This document shows, piece by piece, positions 52,417-60,893 of a stretch of DNA of 64,000 bases (within the stretch, counting starts at the first letter, position 1; every line of letters begins with the position of its first letter). The translations under genes were made by a program, and so were the position numbers. The notes under the pieces were generated by a model that did no database searches, had not been told where the DNA came from, and saw nothing but the letters and a program-made list of their open reading frames with translations. This DNA comes from SIG603 sp963621245 (GTDB taxonomy: Bacteria; Bacillota; Clostridia; Oscillospirales; Acutalibacteraceae). Location of the stretch: positions 9,782-73,781 of the forward strand of contig CAVFCW010000010.1 of the NCBI GenBank assembly GCA_963621245.1. Reading direction: 5' to 3'.

Positions 52417-53085
52417 ATGAAAGAATTTATGAGAATATCGGCTATGTATGACCTTTCTCACACAAAGGCTAAATCATTGCTCGAAAATCATGAGTATCCG
52501 TGGGAAGTGCTCCCCGAAATCGGAAAATTTATTCTCGAATTGGGAGAAACTCTCGATTTAAACGAATACGAAAAGCGCGGTGACAACGTTTGGATAGCAA
52601 AGGACGCTAAAATCTATCCCAACAATTATATTGCCGGCCCGTGCATTATCGGTCACAAAACAGAGGTAAGACCGGGTGCGTTCATCAGAGGAAACGCTCT
52701 TGTCGGCGATAACTGCGTTGTCGGAAATTCCACAGAGCTCAAGAACGTTATCATTTTTGACAATGTTCAGGTTCCGCACTACAACTATGTGGGAGATTCG
52801 GTTCTCGGTTTCAAGTCTCACATGGGAGCAGGCTCAATCACATCAAACGTAAAGCAGGACAAAACAAACGTAACAATCAAATGCGGTGACGAGAAAGTCG
52901 AAACCGGCATGAGAAAGTTCGGTGCAATGCTCGGCGATAACGTTGAAGTCGGATGCAACACCGTTATGAATCCGGGTACTGTTATCGGCAGAGGCTCAAG
53001 GGTATATCCGCTCTCCATGGTGAGAGGATATGTTCCCGCAAATTCAATTTACAAAAAGCTCGGCGATATTGCGGAGATAAAATAA
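52417..53085 (+). CDS. Left-handed beta-helix (hexapeptide) acyltransferase-like protein
   Basis: 222 aa from the ATG at 52417 with AAGGAG. After a helical N-terminal 70 residues, a hexapeptide left-handed beta helix covers 75-200 (IAGPCIIGHKTEVRPGAFIRG, then VGDNCVVGNSTELKN). The pattern resembles the C-terminal acetyltransferase half of GlmU and related sugar-nucleotide acyltransferases, without a nucleotidyltransferase domain. Substrate unknown. It has its own promoter; the FHA-SEDS gene follows after 18 bases. Confidence 0.85.
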   Translation: MKEFMRISAMYDLSHTKAKSLLENHEYPWEVLPEIGKFILELGETLDLNEYEKRGDNVWIAKDAKIYPNNYIAGPCIIGHKTEVRPGAFIRGNALVGDNCVVGNSTELKNVIIFDNVQVPHYNYVGDSVLGFKSHMGAGSITSNVKQDKTNVTIKCGDEKVETGMRKFGAMLGDNVEVGCNTVMNPGTVIGRGSRVYPLSMVRGYVPANSIYKKLGDIAEIK

Positions 53086-53103
53086 TACGTTAGGACGGAA
53101 ACT

Positions 53104-55209
53104 ATGGAATATGTTACCAAGCTGGTGAGCAGTCAGTACATACAGTATATTATGCTTGCTTTGAGAGTGGTCACTCCGCTTATAGCACTGTTGATTGTTT
53201 GGCGATGCTATACCAGCTTCAAAAAAGGCCTCAGGCGCTACGATCCCGTGCTTATGCTCACGGACGTGGTTACGGGCAAAAAATTTCCCATTCTTTACTG
53301 GGAAAACTCTATAGGAAGAGCAAGAACATGCGATATTTTCATTCCCGATCAGAGCATAAGCCGTGATCACTGTGTGCTTCTCAGAAGAGACGAGGGATGG
53401 TTCGTGTGTGATACGGGCTCGAAAGCGGGAACTCTCGTCAACGGCGAGAAAGTCGAGGGCAGAAAGCTTGTGGCTCTCGGCGATGTGATAAAAGTCGGAA
53501 GAACGGAGCTTGAGCTTGAAAAGAGCGATATTCCCGCAAAGCAGAGAAGAAAGATGTTCACGGGCTTTATGAAAACCGCAGCTTCACCGACGTCGCTGCT
53601 TTTCATGGTCACACTCGTTCAGATTTCTCTCACGGTACAGCTTATGTTCGGTACGGGCGAGATAACTTTTGCACCGATCACATCATTTGTCGCTCTGTTT
53701 TTGTTAACTTGGCTGTTCTACTTTTTCAGCACGAGAATTCTTCACCGCTCAACTTTTGAGCTTGAGACGGTCGGACTTTTGCTTTCAAGCATAGGAATTA
53801 TGCTTTTGACAGGTGAGGACGCAGACGGGGTTCTCACACAGATAATCGCCATGGTTGTGGGCGTTGTACTTTTTTCGGCGCTTCTCATTTTCCTCGAGGA
53901 CAGCGACAGAGTGACGAAATACCGCCTTTGGTTAGCGGGCGGCGCACTTCTGCTTTTTGCGATTAACCTTGTTATCGGAACGGAGATTAACGGTTCGAGA
54001 AACTGGATTTTTATAGGCCCGATAAGCCTTCAGCCCTCTGAGATTATCAAGATTATATTCATTGTTGTCGGTGCAAGTACACTTGATCACCTTCAGACAA
54101 AAAAGAATATCACCGAATTTATCGTGTTCGGCGGCGCATGCCTCGGATGCCTTTTCATCATGCGTGACTTCGGTACGGCTTGCATATTCTTTGCAGGATT
54201 CCTCGTCATTGCTTTTATGCGTTCGGGTTCTATTCGAACAATCGCGCTTATCCTTGCGGTTGCCGTGCTCGGCGTGGTTATGATTATTTCCTTTAAACCG
54301 TACGTTGCACAGCGTTTTGCGGGCTGGCTTCACGTTTGGGATCACATTAACGATTCCCTCGGTTATCAGCAAACGAGAGCGCTCACTTATATTGCAAGCG
54401 GCGGATTTTTCGGAATGGGTCTTGGCCGAGGCTATCTGCACTTTGTTGCGGCGGGCGACTCCGACTTGGTTTTTGCCATGCTCACTGAAGAGCAAGGCTT
54501 GCTTATGAGCTTCACGGTGCTTTTTGCGATTGCACTTCTCATAATGTACACGAGAGGCGATGTCTCGAGAAGCCGCTCCACTCTTTATTCGATTTGTTCA
54601 TCTGCTGCGGCGGGCATTCTCGTTTTCCAGATGTGCCTAAATGTGTTCGGCACAACAGATGTTTTGCCGATGACGGGCGTTACTCTTCCGTTTATCAGCT
54701 CGGGTGGTTCGAGTATGATGTCGGTTTGGGGAATGCTTGCGCTCATAAAGGCAAGTGACGAGAGAACCTACGGCGCAAAGCGTGCCAACCACAGGGAGAA
54801 AAAGCAGATTAAAGCGGAAATCCGTGAGGAAAAGCGTGCAAGGGTTATGGCTAAGAGAAACGGCGACACCTATTACGAGAATGATTCCGAGAGCTACATT
54901 GATAATGGTAATTCGGGTTACGGCAGATATAACTCCTATGATGACACTCCGCACATAAACGAGGAGGCGTTCATGCAGGGCGTTCGCGGAAGGAATCCTT
55001 ATGAGGGGTTTGATAATTTCGAGGATGAAGAAAGTTTTACCCACGAATTTGACGCCGATGAAAACCGTTCCTATTACGATCCGAACGATTACAAAAAGCG
55101 TGAAGAGAACCGTCAGGATCCGGGAAGACATTACGCACAGGACGATGACGAGGACGTTTATTCCGAATCTGACGATGATTATAATCCGAACGGCAGAAGG
55201 TACAGATAA
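53104..55209 (+). CDS. FHA domain fused to FtsW/RodA/SpoVE-family peptidoglycan glycosyltransferase
   Basis: 701 aa. An N-terminal membrane anchor (about 12-34) precedes a cytoplasmic FHA domain (residues 60-140: GRARTCD at 71-77, SISRDH at 84-89, GTLVNG at 109-114), which binds phosphothreonine. About ten transmembrane helices follow (170-590) with the SEDS motif LPMTGVTLPFISSGGSS near residue 530. A long charged disordered tail from 590 to 701 contains many Tyr, Asp and Arg. SEDS proteins polymerise lipid II glycans. A class B penicillin-binding protein follows directly, forming a SEDS-PBP pair. In mycobacteria, RodA and PbpA sit with separate FHA proteins under PknA/PknB control. Confidence 0.92.
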   Translation: MEYVTKLVSSQYIQYIMLALRVVTPLIALLIVWRCYTSFKKGLRRYDPVLMLTDVVTGKKFPILYWENSIGRARTCDIFIPDQSISRDHCVLLRRDEGWFVCDTGSKAGTLVNGEKVEGRKLVALGDVIKVGRTELELEKSDIPAKQRRKMFTGFMKTAASPTSLLFMVTLVQISLTVQLMFGTGEITFAPITSFVALFLLTWLFYFFSTRILHRSTFELETVGLLLSSIGIMLLTGEDADGVLTQIIAMVVGVVLFSALLIFLEDSDRVTKYRLWLAGGALLLFAINLVIGTEINGSRNWIFIGPISLQPSEIIKIIFIVVGASTLDHLQTKKNITEFIVFGGACLGCLFIMRDFGTACIFFAGFLVIAFMRSGSIRTIALILAVAVLGVVMIISFKPYVAQRFAGWLHVWDHINDSLGYQQTRALTYIASGGFFGMGLGRGYLHFVAAGDSDLVFAMLTEEQGLLMSFTVLFAIALLIMYTRGDVSRSRSTLYSICSSAAAGILVFQMCLNVFGTTDVLPMTGVTLPFISSGGSSMMSVWGMLALIKASDERTYGAKRANHREKKQIKAEIREEKRARVMAKRNGDTYYENDSESYIDNGNSGYGRYNSYDDTPHINEEAFMQGVRGRNPYEGFDNFEDEESFTHEFDADENRSYYDPNDYKKREENRQDPGRHYAQDDDEDVYSESDDDYNPNGRRYR

Positions 55210-55239
55210 TATGAAGATAAATAAGAAAGGAGAGGTCAG

Positions 55240-56598
55240 ATGAGAACGGTCGGAAGAAGATCGGTAGTACTTTATATACTTTTGATAGGTTTGATAGGCG
55301 GTTTCGGTTACCTTTGCTTCAACATTTTCATGAACGGCTCGGACTGGGTAACTCAGGCTTACAACGGTCACATTTACGCCGACGACGCCACGGCGGTTAC
55401 GGGTGACATCTATGACAGAAACGGCGTTCTCTTGGCAACGACCACCAACGGCGAGAGAATTTACAGCGACGACCAGAGCGTGAGAATGTCTTTGCTTCAC
55501 ACAGTCGGAGACAGCTCGGGTTACATCGGAACGAGTGTTCAGGCACTTCTCAGAAGTAAGCTTGTCGGCTACAACGTTTTTACGGGACTTAACCGTACGC
55601 CGCTCCAGCAGCTCGGACTTAACAACATGAGCCTTACGGTTGACGCAAGCGTGTGCGCTACTGCATACAATGCGCTCGGCGGTCAGAAAGGTGCGGTTCT
55701 TGTTTATAACTACAAGACGGGCGAGATTATCTGCAAGGTTTCGGCTCCTGCATACGATCCCGGAGCAGTGCCCAGTGATCTTCTCGAGAATGACGCTTAC
55801 GATGGAGTTTTGGTCGATAACACGGTTTCTTCAAGCTACACCCCGGGTTCTATATTCAAGATAGTCACGGCGGCTTGTGCGATAGAAAACCTTTCCGACT
55901 GGGACACAAGAACATATTACTGCAATCAGACGACTTATTTCGGAGATGACGCCGTAACCTGTCTTGACTACCACGGAGAGATAAACATTTATCAGGCTAT
56001 GATGTACTCCTGTAACGCTTACTTTTCACAGCTTGCGGTTGACCTCGGCTATGAAAAGCTTATGGCTACGGCAGAGGAGCTTGGCTTTAACAAGAGCCTT
56101 GATTTCTCGAACTTCACAACGGGAGATTCAACCTTGAATTTAACGGAGAGCACCAAGGACTCAGACATAGGCTGGGCGGGAATAGGTCAGTACACCGACC
56201 TCGTGAACCCCATGCAGTACCTTACCGTTATGGGAGCAATCGCAAACGGCGGCAGCTATGCCGAGCCGTACGTCACGAATGCAAGTATATTTGACGCACT
56301 TTCTTCGGATACGAAAATTATGAGCGAATACACGGCAAGTGCGCTCAAGGATCTTATGAGATACACGGTTGAGAATTATTACGGTGACGATATGTTCCCA
56401 TCGGGCTGGGAAGTGTGCGCAAAGACCGGTACGGCTGAAGTCGGCGAGGACAAAGAGCCGAACGCATGGATTTGCGGATTTTCTTCAAACACCGATTATC
56501 CCTATGCCTTTGTTGTTTGCGTTGCAAACGGCGGTTCGGGTTATGCGGTAGCGGGAAGTGTCGCTTCTCAGGTACTTAATGCGATAGCTTACGGTTAA
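55240..56598 (+). CDS. Class B penicillin-binding protein (PbpA-like)
   Basis: 452 aa. One N-terminal membrane helix (residues 8-30), a short TGDIYDRNGVLLA linker and a transpeptidase domain with Ser204-xx-Lys207 (PGSIFK), SCN near residue 257 and Lys395-Thr-Gly-Thr. Class B enzymes cross-link glycan strands made by a SEDS partner; here that is the gene just upstream. It is shorter than typical FtsI and has little pedestal domain, resembling mycobacterial PbpA. Terminator-like hairpin follows at 56623. Confidence 0.92.
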   Translation: MRTVGRRSVVLYILLIGLIGGFGYLCFNIFMNGSDWVTQAYNGHIYADDATAVTGDIYDRNGVLLATTTNGERIYSDDQSVRMSLLHTVGDSSGYIGTSVQALLRSKLVGYNVFTGLNRTPLQQLGLNNMSLTVDASVCATAYNALGGQKGAVLVYNYKTGEIICKVSAPAYDPGAVPSDLLENDAYDGVLVDNTVSSSYTPGSIFKIVTAACAIENLSDWDTRTYYCNQTTYFGDDAVTCLDYHGEINIYQAMMYSCNAYFSQLAVDLGYEKLMATAEELGFNKSLDFSNFTTGDSTLNLTESTKDSDIGWAGIGQYTDLVNPMQYLTVMGAIANGGSYAEPYVTNASIFDALSSDTKIMSEYTASALKDLMRYTVENYYGDDMFPSGWEVCAKTGTAEVGEDKEPNAWICGFSSNTDYPYAFVVCVANGGSGYAVAGSVASQVLNAIAYG

Positions 56599-56622
56599 AT
56601 TTGGTACAAATAAACAATTTTT

Positions 56623-56663
56623 ACAATACCGCCGATTGTATTTCGGCGGTATTGTGTTATAAT
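56623..56663 (+). promoter_or_regulatory. Thirteen-base inverted repeat enclosing the MATE gene promoter
   Basis: ACAATACCGCCGA (56623-56635) pairs perfectly with TCGGCGGTATTGT (56643-56655). The -35 TTGTAT (56636-56641) lies in its loop and the -10 TATAAT (56658-56663) just after it, 16-base spacing. It may act as a terminator for the penicillin-binding protein gene, though the T-run is poor, or as an operator for the transporter. Confidence 0.65.
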
Positions 56664-56699
56664 TTAGAGTATATTTGAGTGTGGAAGGTCGTATGACAA

Positions 56700-58070
56700 A
56701 TGAATTTAATTAAAAAAGCGGAGCCCGGCTACCTTTTTACGAACAGGGATATCGTAAAAATAGTCACTCCCGTAATAATCGAGCAGTTTTTGTCGTTCCT
56801 TGTCGGAATGGCAGATTCCATGATGATTGCGAGAGTTGGCGAGGAGGCTGTCTCTGCGGTTTCTCTTGTCGACCAGATTAATGTTCTGGTCATTTTCCTC
56901 TTTTCGGCAATGGCAACGGGCGGAACGGTTGTTGCGGGAATTTACCTCGGACAAAAGAACGAGAAAAAAGCGCAGTCCGTTACAAATCTGCTTATAATCA
57001 CGATAGGACTTATTGCGGTTTTGATTGCGGCGCTCCTTTTTATTTTCAAAAAGGGACTTTTAACTCTGATTTTCGGTGCAGTCGATCCGAGGGTTATGGA
57101 TTTTTCCGTTCGATACATGGCGATAACGACAATTTCGATTCCGTTTATAGCAATATATAACGGCGGAGCGTCCATCTTCCGTGCGATGAGCGACACAAGA
57201 ACCCCGATGATAGCTTCGCTTTTCATGAACGTTATCAACATAGTCGGAAATGCGATATGCATTTTCATTCTCGGTATGGAGGTTGAGGGCGTTGCGCTTC
57301 CCACGCTTGCCTCGAGAATATTCTCGGCGGTTTTTATATGCGCTCTTCTCACGAGGGAGAAAAATGTGCTTCACTTCACAAAGCCGTTTTCGTTTAAGCT
57401 TGAGTGGAAGATAATATCGAAAATATTCGGTATCGGCATTCCAAACGGAGTCGAGAACGCAATGTTCCAGTTCGGAAAGCTGATTATCGTCTCGATGATA
57501 ACGGCATTCGGAACTGCTCACATTACGGCGAACGCTGTCTGCAACTCCATTTCCGTTTTCATGATAATTCCCGGCTCAGGCATGGGAATTACAGCCGTGA
57601 CTATTATTTCGAGGTGCTACGGAGCGGGGGAGCCGAAACAGATAAAGTTTTACACCATGAAACTTTTAAAACTTGCGATTATCGGAAACGCTCTCATTTG
57701 CGGAGTTATCGTTTTGCTTTTGCCGACTCTCATAGGTCTTTACAATCTCTCTGATGAGACGGCGGCGCTCACAAGGTGGGTAATTTACTTTGTGACGATA
57801 ATAGATATAGCGGTTTGGCCTGTTTCGTTCATGCTTCCTAATGCATTCAGGGCAACGGGGGACGTAAAATTCACGATGATAATCGCCGTTGCGTCCATGT
57901 GGATATTCAGAGTTGGCGGCAGCTATGTTTTCGGCGTGCTTTTCGGCATGGGAGTAAAGGGAGTTCAGATCGGACTTGCTTTTGACTGGATATTCAGAAG
58001 TATATGTTTCGTCTGGAGATATAATTCCAAAATATGGAACGACAGAATATCGCATAAAGCACTCGAATAA
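56700..58070 (+). CDS. MATE family efflux transporter
   Basis: 456 aa with about twelve transmembrane helices in two related halves. MATE-typical residues: EQFLSFLVGMADSMMIARVGEEAVSAVS near residue 22, GGASIFRAMSDTRTPM near 153 and GMGITAVTIISRCYGAGE near residue 300. Expels cationic drugs or metabolites using Na+ or H+. Site GGAAGG lies 13 bases before the ATG. Its promoter sits inside the inverted repeat upstream. Confidence 0.92.
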   Translation: MNLIKKAEPGYLFTNRDIVKIVTPVIIEQFLSFLVGMADSMMIARVGEEAVSAVSLVDQINVLVIFLFSAMATGGTVVAGIYLGQKNEKKAQSVTNLLIITIGLIAVLIAALLFIFKKGLLTLIFGAVDPRVMDFSVRYMAITTISIPFIAIYNGGASIFRAMSDTRTPMIASLFMNVINIVGNAICIFILGMEVEGVALPTLASRIFSAVFICALLTREKNVLHFTKPFSFKLEWKIISKIFGIGIPNGVENAMFQFGKLIIVSMITAFGTAHITANAVCNSISVFMIIPGSGMGITAVTIISRCYGAGEPKQIKFYTMKLLKLAIIGNALICGVIVLLLPTLIGLYNLSDETAALTRWVIYFVTIIDIAVWPVSFMLPNAFRATGDVKFTMIIAVASMWIFRVGGSYVFGVLFGMGVKGVQIGLAFDWIFRSICFVWRYNSKIWNDRISHKALE

Positions 58071-58114
58071 AATATTTCGGACTCAATAAATTTATATAAG
58101 GCAGGATTACTTTT

Positions 58115-59479
58115 ATGGAAAACACAAAAAGCGGACTAAGCGCAAAGGATAAAGTCAGCTATGCAGTCGGTGCTGTGGGTAAAGATATGGTTTACTCGCT
58201 TGTGTCGGGATTTATCCTCTACTATTACAATACCGTTCTCGGTATAAGCGGTACATTCACGGGCATTATGATGATGGCGGCAAGAGTTTTTGACGCTTTC
58301 AACGATCCGATGATGGGTATTGTTGTAGAAAAAACTCACACAAAAATCGGTAAATTCCGCCCGTGGATACTCACGGGAACGGTCACGAACTCGCTTGTTC
58401 TTTTTGCAATGTTCTCGGTTCCCGAGAGTTTTAAGGGCTCGTCGCTTCTTATTTGGGCAACGGTTGCTTACTTCCTCTGGGGCATGACATACACGATTAT
58501 GGACATACCTTTCTGGAGCATGATTCCCGCAATCACCAAGACGGGTACGGACAGAGAAAATCTCTCCGTTATCGGAAGAACGGCTTCATCTGTTGGCTTT
58601 GCTATTCCCACGGTTACGACCATGCTCATCGTCACGAGAATAGGCGGTGGCGAAAGAGCCGGATTCAGATTCCTTGCCGCAGTTATCGCCGGGGTTTTCA
58701 TCATCACGGAGCTTGTCACATTCTTCGGAGTCAAGGAGAGAAGAACGGTTAAACAGGATACTCCGTCTGTCGGTGAGATGTTCAAGTCCCTTTTCACGAA
58801 CGATCAGGCTATGGTGGTTGTTATAAGCATCATTCTCTTTAATGCTTCGCTCTACATAACAACTCAGCTTGCACTTTACTTCTTCAAATACGACATAGGC
58901 AACTCCGATTTATATTCGCTTTTCGGAACGATTGGCGGGGTGGGTCAGGTTCTCTCGATGGTAAGCTTGCCCGTTCTCAGAAAGAAATGGTCGAGTAAGT
59001 CCATTTTGAGCGGTGCCATTTGCATAACGATATTCGGATATATCTTCCTCTTCCTACTCGGAACATTCTCGATAAAAAACGTTGCGCTTCTTGGTCTGAG
59101 TGCGTTTATTATATATATCGGATTCGGACTTGCAACTGTTCTCACCACTATCTTCCTTGCCGACACGGTCGACTACGGAGAGTGGAAGAACGGCAAAAGA
59201 AACGAGAGCGTTATTTTCTCTATGCAAACCTTTGTCGTTAAGCTTGCCAGCGCATTTTCCGTTTTGATTGCGGGCGTCGGCATTGATGTGATAGGCCTTG
59301 ATACCGAGGCGGCTGTACAGTCCCCCTCAACTATTTTGGGACTTCGAATCATCATGATAGTTATTCCGATTTTCGGATTCTTGGTTGCATTCTTTTTCTT
59401 CAGAAGAAAATATAAGCTTACCGAGGAGAAAAATGCCGAGATTGCCGAGGAGCTGTCAAAGAGAAATAAAGAAAAATAA
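58115..59479 (+). CDS. GPH-family (MelB-like) sugar transporter
   Basis: 454 aa with twelve transmembrane helices. GPH hallmarks: YAVGAVGKDMVYSLVSGF near residue 16, ARVFDAFNDPMMGIVVEKTHTKIGKFRPWI near residue 65, containing the Asp residues that bind Na+ in MelB, and VDYGEWKNGKRNESVIFSMQTF near residue 350. These symporters take up glycosides, pentosides or hexuronides. Follows the MATE gene after 44 bases; no sugar hydrolase is adjacent. Ends at a strong terminator. Confidence 0.92.
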   Translation: MENTKSGLSAKDKVSYAVGAVGKDMVYSLVSGFILYYYNTVLGISGTFTGIMMMAARVFDAFNDPMMGIVVEKTHTKIGKFRPWILTGTVTNSLVLFAMFSVPESFKGSSLLIWATVAYFLWGMTYTIMDIPFWSMIPAITKTGTDRENLSVIGRTASSVGFAIPTVTTMLIVTRIGGGERAGFRFLAAVIAGVFIITELVTFFGVKERRTVKQDTPSVGEMFKSLFTNDQAMVVVISIILFNASLYITTQLALYFFKYDIGNSDLYSLFGTIGGVGQVLSMVSLPVLRKKWSSKSILSGAICITIFGYIFLFLLGTFSIKNVALLGLSAFIIYIGFGLATVLTTIFLADTVDYGEWKNGKRNESVIFSMQTFVVKLASAFSVLIAGVGIDVIGLDTEAAVQSPSTILGLRIIMIVIPIFGFLVAFFFFRRKYKLTEEKNAEIAEELSKRNKEK

Positions 59480-59489
59480 TATAGCGGAC

Positions 59490-59534
59490 AAGAAAAATCC
59501 CGAGTCGCCAATAAAGGCGATTCGGGATTTTCTT
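59490..59534 (+). terminator. Bidirectional terminator between the GPH transporter and gtrA-like gene
   Basis: Perfect-but-one stem GAAAAATCCCGAGTCGCC / GGCGATTCGGGATTTTC (59492-59509 with 59516-59532), touching the gtrA-like stop. Confidence 0.88.
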
Positions 59535-59946
59535 ATTGCGTGTCGATTGAATTTCTGAAAACAACAAATCTGTCGTAAAGATATTCTGTCGAGAAATTCA
59601 GAAGCATATTTATCACGGTTACAAGGTAAGAGTTCCACAAAAGAGTTTCTGCGAGATAATTTCCGCCTATTGTTGTGAGCGGTGTGAAAACGCAGTAATA
59701 AGCGGCAACTTTAAGCATGGCTACGGGAACATTGCTTGCCGAGTGAAAGGTGAAATTTCGGTTTAGAGTAAAATTCCAAAGAATGGAGAGTATGAGAGCC
59801 GCAAGATATCGAAACCAATAACCGAGAGAGGTAAACTGGGTGAGAATTGTGAAAGCCGCAATCTCGATAACTCCTGCGCTGACGGAGAAAAGTGTGAACT
59901 TAATCGTTCGCATAAGCTCCGAATGTTTCTTGGGTGTGTTTGTCAT
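59533..59946 (-). CDS. GtrA-family membrane protein
   Basis: 137 aa with four transmembrane segments and the typical GtrA core (FTILTQFTSLGYWFRYLAALILSILWNFTLNRNFTFH). GtrA proteins are thought to flip or shuttle polyprenyl-linked sugars in wall polysaccharide or teichoic acid modification. The ATG overlaps the upstream GNAT stop (ATGA). Last gene of the proBA-containing operon. Confidence 0.88.
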   Translation of the reverse strand: MTNTPKKHSELMRTIKFTLFSVSAGVIEIAAFTILTQFTSLGYWFRYLAALILSILWNFTLNRNFTFHSASNVPVAMLKVAAYYCVFTPLTTIGGNYLAETLLWNSYLVTVINMLLNFSTEYLYDRFVVFRNSIDTQ

Positions 59947-60551
59947 TTGGAAAGATTATCCTTTCTGTAAAGCGTGGGATGAAACATCGGAACGGCTTTT
60001 CTGATTACCGCAAGCAGTTTTTCGTACTCGGTTTTCAAAAATTCATACGATTCGGCGTCAAGATTTTTGTCCGAACAGACGATTTCAAACTCCGTTTCGC
60101 AGTAAAACTGATAATATCCCGTTTCATGAAAGCCGTTTTTGAGGTAGAAGTTTCGGCGGCGGATTCTCTGAATGTTGTTGTCGGCAGAATCGTCCGGAGC
60201 TTCAAAGTCAAGAACAATCTGATAATCTTTGTAATGCTCCATGATAAGCTTTAACGCTTTTGTGCCGAGTCCGTTCGCTCTTAAGTCTTCTCTTATGGCA
60301 AAGAACCACGCATAGGCGCACAAGCCGTTTTTCATCGTGACGAAAAAGCCGAGCAAATCTCCACCGTTCATAAATCCGAGAATGTCGATATCAAGTCCCA
60401 TTTCTTTGAGCTCGAAAAATCTGTCAAGCGGACAGCGTTCGTTCTTTGGAAAGGCTTCGTCGTTTATTTTTGTGAAGGCGGTTTTGATTTCTTCGGAAGA
60501 GTCCCTTGTTATGTTTAATATCCCTGTGATTTGTGTGGTTTGATTTTTCAT
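59943..60551 (-). CDS. GNAT family N-acetyltransferase
   Basis: 202 aa. GNAT fold: acetyl-CoA binding motif REDLRANGLGTKALKLIME near residue 89, YLKNGF near residue 137. The preceding KNERCPLDRFFE segment is seen in a GNAT group common in Clostridia. Acetyl-acceptor unknown. Starts three bases after the glutaredoxin-like stop and overlaps gtrA by four bases. Confidence 0.87.
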   Translation of the reverse strand: MKNQTTQITGILNITRDSSEEIKTAFTKINDEAFPKNERCPLDRFFELKEMGLDIDILGFMNGGDLLGFFVTMKNGLCAYAWFFAIREDLRANGLGTKALKLIMEHYKDYQIVLDFEAPDDSADNNIQRIRRRNFYLKNGFHETGYYQFYCETEFEIVCSDKNLDAESYEFLKTEYEKLLAVIRKAVPMFHPTLYRKDNLSK

Positions 60552-60554
60552 GAC

Positions 60555-60875
60555 TTAGCAGCCCTTTTTGCCCGCAAGGTGATCTGCAATAGAGCATGCG
60601 GGGGCTTCGTCGGTCATAGGTCTTGACTTGAGGCCCGCATCCTCGGCAACGAGAGAAACGCTTCCGTCCTCAAAGAGGAAACACGGAATTCCCGCATAGC
60701 CAAGCTTTTTTGCTTCGTCAAAGACGGGGCTGTTATCTCTTAATTTCAAGAATTCTTTTAGCTTGAGTACATGAGATCCGATATCTACGTATTCATATTT
60801 ATCTTCTTTGCCCTTTATCTGATCGTGAAGGTAAGAGCAGTCGGGGCATGTTGGCATACCATAAATTTTAATCAT
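60555..60875 (-). CDS. Glutaredoxin-like protein
   Basis: 106 aa with thioredoxin fold start MIKIYGMPTCPDC (CxxC at Cys10/Cys13), cis-Pro in GIPCFLFEDG near residue 64, and a Cys-containing C-terminal extension ending KKGC. Likely disulfide reductase; this short clostridial group is distinct from classical glutaredoxins that use glutathione. AAAGGAG site upstream. Lies between proA and the GNAT gene. Confidence 0.85.
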   Translation of the reverse strand: MIKIYGMPTCPDCSYLHDQIKGKEDKYEYVDIGSHVLKLKEFLKLRDNSPVFDEAKKLGYAGIPCFLFEDGSVSLVAEDAGLKSRPMTDEAPACSIADHLAGKKGC

Positions 60876-60893
60876 GATTTTTCTCCTTTGCTG

